Assembly: GCA_025453655.1 (NCBI GenBank)
Contig: JALOPX010000020.1
Location: 1-41,427 of the forward strand
Direction: 5' to 3'
DNA: 41,427 bases
Source of the DNA: Candidatus Krumholzibacteriia bacterium
GTDB lineage: Bacteria; Krumholzibacteriota; Krumholzibacteriia; Krumholzibacteriales; Krumholzibacteriaceae
A model generated the notes under the pieces. The model had not been told where the DNA came from and did no database searches. It saw only the letters and a program-made list of their open reading frames with translations. The position numbers and the translations under genes are program-made. Shown here one piece after another: positions 34,585 through 41,427 of the stretch (its first letter is position 1; each line of letters begins with the position of its first letter).

Positions 34585-35928
34585 ATGACCGGCGATCAGA
34601 TGAAGGAAACGGCCGCGAGGATAGTGGAAACGGCTCTCTCGGAGGGGGCCGGCACTGCCGAGGTCGACGTCGCGGAGAACAACCGTTTCGGCGTGACGGT
34701 CCGCAACGGAAACATCGAGAACCTCATCGAATCGGGATCGAGCAGGATAGGGATATCGGTTTCGGTGGACGGCCGGAAATCCTCGGCGACGTCGAGCGAC
34801 CTTTCCGAAGAAAGCATAAAGCGGATGATACGCGAGGCCGTGGAGCTTGCCGCCTTCATGGACCGCGACGAATATTTCGGGCTCCCCGACCCGGAGGAGC
34901 TCGGTTCCGCCGGTATCGACCTCGGCATACATGACGAGGAGACCTGCTCCGCCACGGCCGACCGGAAGATAGGGCTCGCCATGGAGCTCGAAAAGATGGC
35001 GTGCGCCCTCGACGGAAGGATCATTTCCGACGGGGCTTCCCTTTCGAGCGGAAGCTACTCCTCCGCCTTCGCCAATTCGATCGGTTTCTGCGACTGGTAT
35101 TCGCAGACCTGGAATTCGCTCGAGATATCCTGCGCTGCGGCGGACAGGCCCGCCCGCGGACCGAACACCGGGAAGAAACAATCCTCGTACTGGTTTTCGA
35201 CGTCGTGCCGTTTCTCCGGCCTCGAACCCATCGAATCGATAGCCTCGAAGGCGGTCGAAAGGACGATAGGGAAGCTCGGAGCGGTCAAGCCGAAGACGTG
35301 CGAGGTCCCGGTGATCTTCGACGAGACGGCCGCGAGGCGGTTCTTCGGCTCGATATCATCGGCGGTCAACGGGGGGAACATTTACAGGAGAGCCTCGTTT
35401 CTCGCCGACAGGCTCGGCGAGAAAATCAGCTCGCCCCTCGTCACCCTGGTCGACGACCCCCTGATTCAGGGCGCGCCCGGCAGCAGGCCTTTCGACGCGG
35501 AGGGCGTAAGAACGAGGAAGACGACCGTCGTCGAGAACGGGATCCTGAAAACCTGGCTTCTCGACAGCTACCAGGCGAGAAAGCTCTCGATGCGCACCAC
35601 GGGGAGCGCGGGCGGCATATCCAATTTTTACATGAAACCCGGGGATTCGTCCCTCGAGGAAATGATAGCCGGCGTCGACGAGGGTCTCCTCCTCACGGAG
35701 CTTTCCGGCCCCGGAGCGAACTGGTCGAACGGGGATTTCTCCCAGGGAGGCCAGGGCATCTGGATATCGGGGGGAAAATTGGCATACCCGGTGAACGAGT
35801 TCACGATCGCCGGCTCCTTCCTGCAGATGCTGTCGGGGATATCGGCCGTCGCCGACCGGTTCGAATGGAAGGGCCCTCTCTCCTCCCCGGCATTCAGGAT
35901 AGACCGCATGACGATCAGCGGAACCTGA
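34585..35928 (+). CDS. pmbA: TldE/PmbA, non-catalytic partner of TldD
   Basis: The 447-residue product is a full-length PmbA/TldE. It shares the TldD fold ('VTVRNGNIENLIESGSSRIGISVSVDGR', 'VIFDETAARRFFGSISSAVNGGNIYRR', 'PLVTLVDDPLIQGAPGSRPFDAEGVRTRKTTVVENGILKTWLLD', cited by their key G, D and R residues) but lacks HExxxH, as expected for this subunit. In the known complex it completes the chamber that admits extended peptides to the TldD zinc site. Here it is 19 bases downstream of tldD, with a GGAGGGTTCGAAGG site before its ATG. Both are probably transcribed together from the region upstream of tldD. Confidence 0.95.
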   Translation: MTGDQMKETAARIVETALSEGAGTAEVDVAENNRFGVTVRNGNIENLIESGSSRIGISVSVDGRKSSATSSDLSEESIKRMIREAVELAAFMDRDEYFGLPDPEELGSAGIDLGIHDEETCSATADRKIGLAMELEKMACALDGRIISDGASLSSGSYSSAFANSIGFCDWYSQTWNSLEISCAAADRPARGPNTGKKQSSYWFSTSCRFSGLEPIESIASKAVERTIGKLGAVKPKTCEVPVIFDETAARRFFGSISSAVNGGNIYRRASFLADRLGEKISSPLVTLVDDPLIQGAPGSRPFDAEGVRTRKTTVVENGILKTWLLDSYQARKLSMRTTGSAGGISNFYMKPGDSSLEEMIAGVDEGLLLTELSGPGANWSNGDFSQGGQGIWISGGKLAYPVNEFTIAGSFLQMLSGISAVADRFEWKGPLSSPAFRIDRMTISGT

Positions 35929-35986
35929 CCCCCGGGGAACGCCGTGCCATCCCCCCTGCCATACGGCCGCGGTTTTGAAGAGACGA

Positions 35987-36004
35987 TCCGTTCTTTGGAA
36001 CGGA
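35987..36004. terminator. Hairpin between convergent pmbA and the repeat protein, possible terminator
   Basis: TCCGTTC (35987-35993) pairs with GAACGGA (35998-36004) around TTTG in the ~100-base convergent gap. A similar sequence recurs 23 bases later. No U-tract is present. Confidence 0.35.
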
Positions 36005-36031
36005 GATGATCCGCTCCTTGGTACGCCGGTG

Positions 36032-37978
36032 CTATTTCAACAGGATCATCTTCCTGCTGAGCGCCGTCTTCCCCGCGACAAGCCGGGCAAAATATACTCC
36101 GGACGACACCTGCCCTCCCCGCCCGTCGGTCCCGTTCCACGTGACCGCGTGGCTCCCCGCCTCCTCCATCCCTTCGACGAGGACCGCCACCCTTCTTCCG
36201 GCGACGTCGTAGACGGCGAGAGTCACGAAACTTCTCTCCTCGAGGATATAAGCAATGCTGGTCACCGGATTGAAGGGGTTCGGCCGGTTCTGCCCGAGAA
36301 AGGTCGAAACGCCGGGGATCGGCACGGCTCCAGTCTCGAAAAGGGTCGCGGATCCTTCCGTGCCATTCACGTCGACCCTGTAGACATATTCCGACCCCGG
36401 TTGAGTCTCCTCATCGACGAAAAGATACCCCGACTCCCCTTCGATCGATACGTCGCCCCCGAGGCCGGAAAAATATTCGCAGCCGCTCCCCTTCCTCGAT
36501 ATGGAAAACGCCGCGGCCGGAGCCGGCTCGATCGTGCTCCAGCGAATCTCCACGGCCCCGCCGCGCGTAGAGACCGCCCATGACGCGAGGCTCGTCGCGA
36601 CGGGCGTTCCATCAGCGTCGATCCTCTGAAGACATATGTCGGCATCCGCGCCGCTGCTCTCCCACGTCACGTAGGCGCCCCCTGCCCCGTCCGCGGCGAG
36701 ATCCGGAAGCCTCTGGTCCCCTTCCGCGGCCGATATCGCGAGGCCTCCCTCCGCCCAGAGCGCGAGCCCGGCCCGGTCGATCTTCTGCGCGTAGATGTCG
36801 AGGCCGGCGCCTCGCCCGTCCTGCCACGCTATCAGGGCGTTCGACAGCGGATCGACGAGGATCCTCGGGTTGAGCTGCGATTCCGCTTCGCCGCAAACGC
36901 ACAATCCCCCCGGCGTCCACATCGCGGTGCCGTCCGGAGCCAGCCGCTGGGCGTAAATGTCGTCGCTTCCCCCGCGCCCGTCCGCCCACACGGCCGCGAT
37001 CTCCCCTTCATCGCAAAACGCCAGCTGCGGAAGCCACTGCTCGCCGTCGGAGGCGCAGACCGCGATCCCCGAAGCGCCCCACTCCGCGGTTCCCGACGAG
37101 CCGACGCGCTGAGCGAAGATATCCTGCTGCCCGTTACGCATATCCTGCCACGCGATGACCGTTCCCCCGGATCCGTCGGCGCACATCTCGATGAATGTGT
37201 TGACCGCGCAGCCCGAGACGACGACCCTGGCGGAGGACGACCACAGCCTTGCTCCGTCGGAATCGAACCGCTGCGAGGCTATGACGCTGCTTTCGAGGTC
37301 GCCGCTGATCCATGCGACGATGACGCCGTTCGCCCCGTCATCGACCATCGAAGGGAAGAACTGTCCGCCGGCGTCGCTGACGGCGACGCCCCCGTCAGCC
37401 CAGGCGGCCGCGCCCGAGCCGTTCACCCTCTGGACAAATACCCTGCTGTCCGGAAACTGCCCCTGCTGCCAGACGATGAAGGCCCCGCCCGATCCGTCGG
37501 GGAGCGCGCGCGGGAAATAGCAGTCGCCTCCACCGGACACGGCGACGGCCGAAGGGCCCCACGCACAGGCGCCGTCGGAGCCCACGCGCTGCGCGTAAAC
37601 GGCGATCCCCGAATCCCTGTGGTCGGTCCACGCGATGACCGCGCCCCCGTTCCCGTCGGGAACGGCCTGCCTGAAGAAATCCCTGCCGGCGACGTCCGCG
37701 CAGGCCGCCATGCCGCCTCCGTCCCAGATAACGCCGCCGTTCGCCGCGATCTTCTGAGCGAAGATGTTCCCGGCGGCCCCGCGATGATCCTCCCACACGA
37801 CGATCGCCTCGCCCCCCGGGCAGGCGAGGACCCTCGGATACCACTGGTCGCCCGTTTCCACGCAGACCGGGTTCCCGTTCGCGATCCAGGATGCGTCGGC
37901 GGACGAATACGAAACAGGCGGGATAAGGAGGAGTATGGCCAGTCCCGCCGCGGCCGGAGAAAATCTGCCCGTTGTCAT
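36032..37978 (-). CDS. Secreted eight-repeat protein with type IX-like sorting domain
   Basis: The 648-residue product has an N-terminal signal sequence (GLAILLLIPPVSYSSADA), then eight consecutive units of ~53-55 residues from W31 to about residue 460. Each runs W-x(2)-G-G-x-x-V ... G-x-x-x-x-P ... DG-x-GG-x-I-V-A-W-x-D-x-R ... D-I-x-A-Q-R-x-x-x-x-G. Eight such beta-rich units could form an eight-bladed propeller. A fibronectin-like segment follows (~470-555), and a C-terminal FlgD-like domain ends 'NRPNPFNPVTSIAYIL...VYDVAGRRVAVLVEG...SGVYFARL...SRKMILLK'. It should be surface-exposed or released. No enzyme motif is visible, so binding or adhesion is the likely role. The ATG at 37978 follows AAGGTGAG. 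Confidence 0.85.
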   Translation of the reverse strand: MTTGRFSPAAAGLAILLLIPPVSYSSADASWIANGNPVCVETGDQWYPRVLACPGGEAIVVWEDHRGAAGNIFAQKIAANGGVIWDGGGMAACADVAGRDFFRQAVPDGNGGAVIAWTDHRDSGIAVYAQRVGSDGACAWGPSAVAVSGGGDCYFPRALPDGSGGAFIVWQQGQFPDSRVFVQRVNGSGAAAWADGGVAVSDAGGQFFPSMVDDGANGVIVAWISGDLESSVIASQRFDSDGARLWSSSARVVVSGCAVNTFIEMCADGSGGTVIAWQDMRNGQQDIFAQRVGSSGTAEWGASGIAVCASDGEQWLPQLAFCDEGEIAAVWADGRGGSDDIYAQRLAPDGTAMWTPGGLCVCGEAESQLNPRILVDPLSNALIAWQDGRGAGLDIYAQKIDRAGLALWAEGGLAISAAEGDQRLPDLAADGAGGAYVTWESSGADADICLQRIDADGTPVATSLASWAVSTRGGAVEIRWSTIEPAPAAAFSISRKGSGCEYFSGLGGDVSIEGESGYLFVDEETQPGSEYVYRVDVNGTEGSATLFETGAVPIPGVSTFLGQNRPNPFNPVTSIAYILEERSFVTLAVYDVAGRRVAVLVEGMEEAGSHAVTWNGTDGRGGQVSSGVYFARLVAGKTALSRKMILLK

Positions 37979-38006
37979 TTTTGCTCACCTTTTCAGAATG
38001 AGCTGC

Positions 38007-38026
38007 TGCTGAACGTCTATTCAGCA
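38007..38026. other. Hairpin/inverted repeat in the leader of the repeat-protein gene
   Basis: TGCTGAA (38007-38013) and TTCAGCA (38020-38026) form a perfect 7-bp stem with a six-base loop, ~30 bases upstream of the minus-strand start at 37978. It may be an operator or an mRNA hairpin. Confidence 0.35.
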
Positions 38027-38191
38027 AGGCACGTTCCACAAACCCGGCTTTCACGGCGCCCCTCCGGCCCGTTAATCAAGGCCTTTTCAGACGGACTTTT
38101 TTTATGGTAATATCCCGGCACGACGCGGAAACAACGGCAACGATGAATCACGACACGGGATGCCCCGCGGCCCGGCCCGGAGGAGAATAAA

Positions 38192-40048
38192 TTGAAAAAA
38201 TCGCCCTTGATCCGGCTTTTGGCTGCGCTGACCCTTCTTCTTCCATCGTCGCTTTTTGCGAAAAACGGAGACGAGGTCGGCGAGATGCTTGACGCCCACA
38301 TCGAAGCGCTCGGCGGCGGCGCGAATATCCAATCGATCATGACGGTGATAACGTCGTCCGACGTCCGGATCGGCGGCATGAAGGGATCGATGAAGTCTTG
38401 GTCGATGAAACCGTGCCTGTCGAGGACGGAGATCTCCCTCGGCATATTGAACATCGAACAGGGATTCGACGGCGGCAGGAGCTGGATGAGGGGTCCGAAC
38501 GGGAAGGTCCAGATCCAGCGGGACGAGAGCACCGGAATGTCGGGTGTGACGAGCTGCCTTCTCAACGATTTCAGCTATCTGTCGCGGCCGGAAGGCGTGG
38601 AATACAGGATGGCCGCCGACGATACGGCCGGAGGCGCGAGCTGCAGGGTCATGGAGATCCTCCCTGCAGGCGGGGTCGCGGCAAGGCTTTATTTCCAGGG
38701 CTCGTCCTTTCTCGTGGAGAAGATCGTCATCGATGATCCGTCCGGGACCGTTGAACAGTGGCTCTCGGATTACCGGCCGGCCGGCGGCGTGATGTTCCCG
38801 TTCAAGACGGTCATAAGGCAGAAGGCCACCGGCCAGACGGTCGTCATGACCGTTTCTTCCGTGGAGGTCAACGAGGTCCTCGATCCGGCGATCTTCCTCC
38901 CGCCGGGAGACGGGTTGAAGGATTACACCTTCCGCGGCGCTGAACAGTCGGAAAAGGTTCCGTTCAGATATGTCGGTCAGCATATCTATCTGCCGGTAAG
39001 GCTGCGCGGCATGAACGAAGATCTGGATTTCATACTCGATTCCGGCGCGGGGATGACGGTGATCGATTCGACAGTCGCGGCGCAGATGGGGCTCGCCGGC
39101 AGGGGCAGCATACCGGGCGCGGGGGCGGGGGGAATGACCGATTTCAACCTCGTCACGATCGACGGCTTCTCGGTCGGCGGGATCGATTTCACAAGCCAGA
39201 CCGTGATAACGTATCCCCTGTCGGACCTGCTCGAGGGCGTGCCCGGAATCAGGATCGGCGGCATCCTCGGCTACGATTTCCTCAGCCGCTTCGTCTCGGA
39301 GATAGATTACGCCGGCGGGATCGCCGCCTTCTTCGAGCCCGATTCGTTCACGGCGCCTCAGGGCGCGGCCGTTCTCGACGCCCCGCTGATGCACAACATC
39401 TTCTCCTTCAGGGCGAGGCTGGACGGCGCCCACGAGGGGACCTTCCTTCTCGATACCGGGGCAAGCCTTTCTATCATCCATAAGGGTTTCGCGGACGGCC
39501 GCCGGCTTCTCGAAGGCAGGAAGACGGTCGAAGCTTTTATGGCCGGGGCCGGAGGAGGCGGGAAGACGCTTCTTTGCCGCTTCGACTCGATCGAATTCGC
39601 GGGCATCGTCCAGGAATCGCCCGTCTTCGCGATCCCGGAGCAAAGCTCGGGGATAGGCGTTTTCGCCGATATCAGCGGGATCGTCGGAAACGATATCCTG
39701 CAGCGGTTCACCGTCTATCTCGATTACCGCAGGCAGGAGTGCCTCCTCATGAAAAATTCCCTCTTCGGGAAGCCCTTTTTCCCCGATCGCTGCGGGGCGG
39801 AATTAAGATGCGGCGCGGGCGGCAGGATCGTCGTGGGCCTCGTGATCCCGGGAACGCCCGCCTCGGAGGCAGGCCTCGGGATGGGGGACGTCATAACGGG
39901 GATCGACGGCGTTGAAGCTCCCGGTTGCGATTCGATCGACGGGGTGAGGGAGTTGTTCATGGGAGAAGAGGGAAGGAGAATCGATCTGCTTCTGGAGCGA
40001 AACGGGGAAAAAACAGGTGCAACGATCGTCCTCAGGGCTTACATTTAA
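38192..40048 (+). CDS. Secreted/periplasmic two-lobed retropepsin-like aspartic protease with PDZ domain
   Basis: The 618-residue product has a signal peptide (MKKSPLIRLLAALTLLLPSSLFA). Residues ~25-240 resemble the LolA-like outer-membrane lipoprotein-sorting/DUF fold ('MLDAHIEALGGGANIQSI', 'PAGGVMFPFKTVIRQKATGQTVVMTVSSVEVNEVLDPAIF'). Two retropepsin-type lobes follow, each with its own active-site triplet: D283-S-G in 'LDFILDSGAGMTVID' with 'GGILGYDFLSRF', and D421-T-G in 'GTFLLDTGASLSII' with 'GIVGNDILQRF'. Residues ~535-618 form a PDZ domain ('VIPGTPASEAGLGMGDVITGIDG'). The two lobes could pair within one chain, as in pepsin. The start is TTG at 38192 after GGAGGAG. It is unlike a house-keeping protease; the substrate is unknown. 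Confidence 0.88.
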   Translation: MKKSPLIRLLAALTLLLPSSLFAKNGDEVGEMLDAHIEALGGGANIQSIMTVITSSDVRIGGMKGSMKSWSMKPCLSRTEISLGILNIEQGFDGGRSWMRGPNGKVQIQRDESTGMSGVTSCLLNDFSYLSRPEGVEYRMAADDTAGGASCRVMEILPAGGVAARLYFQGSSFLVEKIVIDDPSGTVEQWLSDYRPAGGVMFPFKTVIRQKATGQTVVMTVSSVEVNEVLDPAIFLPPGDGLKDYTFRGAEQSEKVPFRYVGQHIYLPVRLRGMNEDLDFILDSGAGMTVIDSTVAAQMGLAGRGSIPGAGAGGMTDFNLVTIDGFSVGGIDFTSQTVITYPLSDLLEGVPGIRIGGILGYDFLSRFVSEIDYAGGIAAFFEPDSFTAPQGAAVLDAPLMHNIFSFRARLDGAHEGTFLLDTGASLSIIHKGFADGRRLLEGRKTVEAFMAGAGGGGKTLLCRFDSIEFAGIVQESPVFAIPEQSSGIGVFADISGIVGNDILQRFTVYLDYRRQECLLMKNSLFGKPFFPDRCGAELRCGAGGRIVVGLVIPGTPASEAGLGMGDVITGIDGVEAPGCDSIDGVRELFMGEEGRRIDLLLERNGEKTGATIVLRAYI

Positions 40049-40116
40049 CGCGATGCCGCCGCATTCCGACCCGAGGCGGGCGGGGCAGCCCTTGGCCCGA
40101 AAGCGAAAGGAACCCA

Positions 40117-41427
40117 ATGAGCATCAGGATCAAATTCATAGGCGCGGTACGTGAGGTAACCGGATCCAACCACCTCATCACGACCGGCCGGTCGAAGATA
40201 GCCGTCGACTGCGGATTGTTCCAGGGGCACCGGGAGGAATACTATTCGAGGAACTCCTCGTTCCCCTACGATCCTTCGGAGCTCGACGCCCTGATCCTTT
40301 CGCACGCCCACATCGATCACTGCGGCAACATCCCCAATCTCGTGAAGCGGGGATTCAATTCGAGGATACTCGCCACCGACGCGACGCGGGATCTTTGCTC
40401 CAAGATGCTGCCCGACAGCGGCCACATTCAGGAAGAAGACGTCGAATACGTGAACAAGATCCATAAAAGGAAGAACCTCCCCCCCGTCGAGCCGCTCTAT
40501 ACGCGAAAGGACGCGGAGGACTCCCTGCAGTACTTCTCGGGCCATCAGTACAGGCAGAAGATCAAGGTCGCCGACGACGTCTCGGTGACGTTTTACGACG
40601 CCGGGCACATTCTCGGATCGTCGACGCCTCTTATCGAGATCGACGACAACGGGAAGAAGACGAGGATCGCCTACGTTGTCGACCTCGGCAGAAAGAACCT
40701 GCCGATCCTGAAGGATCCCGAGACGCCGCCGGACATCGACTACATGTTCATCGAAAGCACTTACGGCGGGCGCCTGCACGATTCGGTGGACACGACCAAG
40801 GACAGGCTCGCCGGGATCATCAACTCCACGGTGGAGAGCGGAGGAAAGATCATCGTCCCATCCTTCGCCCTGGAACGGACCCAGGAGATCGCCTACTATC
40901 TCAACCAGCTCCTGCTCGAGGGACGGATCGAGCCGATTCCCGTCTATATCGACAGCCCGCTCGCGGTCGACGTCACCGAGGTTTTCGTCCAGCACCCCGA
41001 ATGCTACGACGAGGAGATGTACGAAGCCTTCCGTTCGGGGAAGGACCCTCTCGGCACGGGGCGGTTCAGGTACATCACGGACGTCGGGCAGTCCAAGTCC
41101 CTCAACGAGGACAAAAGCCCGATGATAATAATCTCCGCGTCCGGGATGTGCGAAGCGGGCAGGATAGTCCACCACCTGAAGAACAATATCGGCGACCCGA
41201 AGTCGACGATCATGATAGTCGGTTACATGGCGAAGGACACCCTCGGTCGCAAGATCGTCGAGAAGAACGAAAAGGTCAGGATCTTCGGCGAGGACCATCT
41301 CCTCAGGGCCAGGGTCGAGATACTGAACTCCTTCAGCGCCCACGCCGACAGAAACGACCTGCTCGAGTACGCCCTCCCGCTGAAAGGCTCCGTGAAGAAT
41401 ATCTTCATCGTGCACGGTGAAGAGGAC
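40117..41427 (+). CDS. MBL-fold beta-CASP RNA nuclease (RNase J/CPSF-like), truncated at the window edge
   Basis: 437 codons are present and the frame is still open at the last base. The metallo-beta-lactamase site is 'SHAHIDHCG' (H63, H65, D67, H68), followed by 'DSGHIQEED', 'DAGHILGSS' and 'VDLGRK'. The beta-CASP motifs are A 'PSFALERTQE', B 'ISASGMCEAGRIVHHLKNN' and C 'NSFSAHADRNDL'. Such proteins are RNA endo/exonucleases (YSH1/CPSF73-like bacterial relatives). The ATG at 40117 lies behind AAAGGAAC. It follows the protease gene by 68 bases and may be co-transcribed with it. Confidence 0.95.
   Translation, partial: MSIRIKFIGAVREVTGSNHLITTGRSKIAVDCGLFQGHREEYYSRNSSFPYDPSELDALILSHAHIDHCGNIPNLVKRGFNSRILATDATRDLCSKMLPDSGHIQEEDVEYVNKIHKRKNLPPVEPLYTRKDAEDSLQYFSGHQYRQKIKVADDVSVTFYDAGHILGSSTPLIEIDDNGKKTRIAYVVDLGRKNLPILKDPETPPDIDYMFIESTYGGRLHDSVDTTKDRLAGIINSTVESGGKIIVPSFALERTQEIAYYLNQLLLEGRIEPIPVYIDSPLAVDVTEVFVQHPECYDEEMYEAFRSGKDPLGTGRFRYITDVGQSKSLNEDKSPMIIISASGMCEAGRIVHHLKNNIGDPKSTIMIVGYMAKDTLGRKIVEKNEKVRIFGEDHLLRARVEILNSFSAHADRNDLLEYALPLKGSVKNIFIVHGEED

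Noticed and set aside
35985-36030. Two imperfect copies of GATCCGYTCYTTGG, 23 bases apart
   Set aside because: Only two short copies lie in a convergent gap, and one is explained by the hairpin. It is not enough to call a repeat element.

Overview
This is a 41.4-kb, GC-rich, gene-dense bacterial chromosomal window holding 30 protein genes, the first and last cut by the window edges. I saw no rRNA, tRNA, CRISPR array or insertion sequence. Several secreted proteins end in the 'NPFNP ... YDV.GR.V ... SGVYF.RL ... K' FlgD-like/type IX-style C-terminal domain, and a PorV/PorQ-like outer-membrane protein is present. Together these point to a diderm of the FCB (Fibrobacteres-Chlorobi-Bacteroidetes) superphylum, most likely a GC-rich candidate phylum (Krumholzibacteriota, Eisenbacteria or Latescibacteria type) rather than a true Bacteroidota. 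Promoters look like ordinary sigma-70 boxes, Shine-Dalgarno sites are clear, several genes start with TTG, and AGG and ATA codons are frequent. The exact phylum is inference.

Layout. (1) 1-6.4 kb: the end of a heparinase II/III-like protein, then convergently an overlapping three-gene surface-polysaccharide operon on the minus strand (CapK/PaaK-like ligase, GT4 glycosyltransferase, divergent asparagine-synthase-like protein). (2) 6.7-11.4 kb, plus strand: PorV/PorQ-like protein, SpoU/TrmH rRNA methylase, GT2 glycosyltransferase, polysaccharide deacetylase, nitroreductase and a small unknown protein. (3) 11.5-17.9 kb, plus strand: acyl-CoA synthetase, UbiA prenyltransferase, dicarboxylate/glutamate symporter, and a membrane protein with a C-terminal TPR array. 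(4) 17.9-20.5 kb, minus strand: Wzz-like chain-length protein and an O-antigen ligase/polymerase whose 3' end appears frameshifted. (5) 20.7-22.7 kb: secreted M1 aminopeptidase. (6) 22.8-28.4 kb: lepA-hemW, and hcp (hybrid cluster protein) divergent from an HcpR-like Crp/Fnr regulator, with a clear palindromic operator between them. (7) 28.5-30.8 kb: class-V aminotransferase plus two LiaI/LiaF-like membrane proteins. (8) 30.8-40 kb: secreted M28 peptidase with a propeller-like insertion, tldD-pmbA, a secreted eight-repeat protein, and a two-lobed retropepsin/PDZ protein. (9) 40.1 kb to the end: an MBL/beta-CASP RNA-processing exonuclease, truncated by the window.

Two themes recur. One is cell-envelope polysaccharide: ligase, GT4, GT2, deacetylase, Wzz, Wzy/WaaL and lyase-like genes sit in three separate blocks. 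The other is a secretome tagged with a shared C-terminal sorting domain. The best-supported regulatory unit is the hcp/hcpR intergenic region: a TTGAC-N4-GTCAA palindrome lies at activator spacing from a -10 box, and a canonical terminator follows hcp. I did not find an obviously new defence or mobile system. The more unusual items are the odd protein architectures and two apparent reading-frame lesions.
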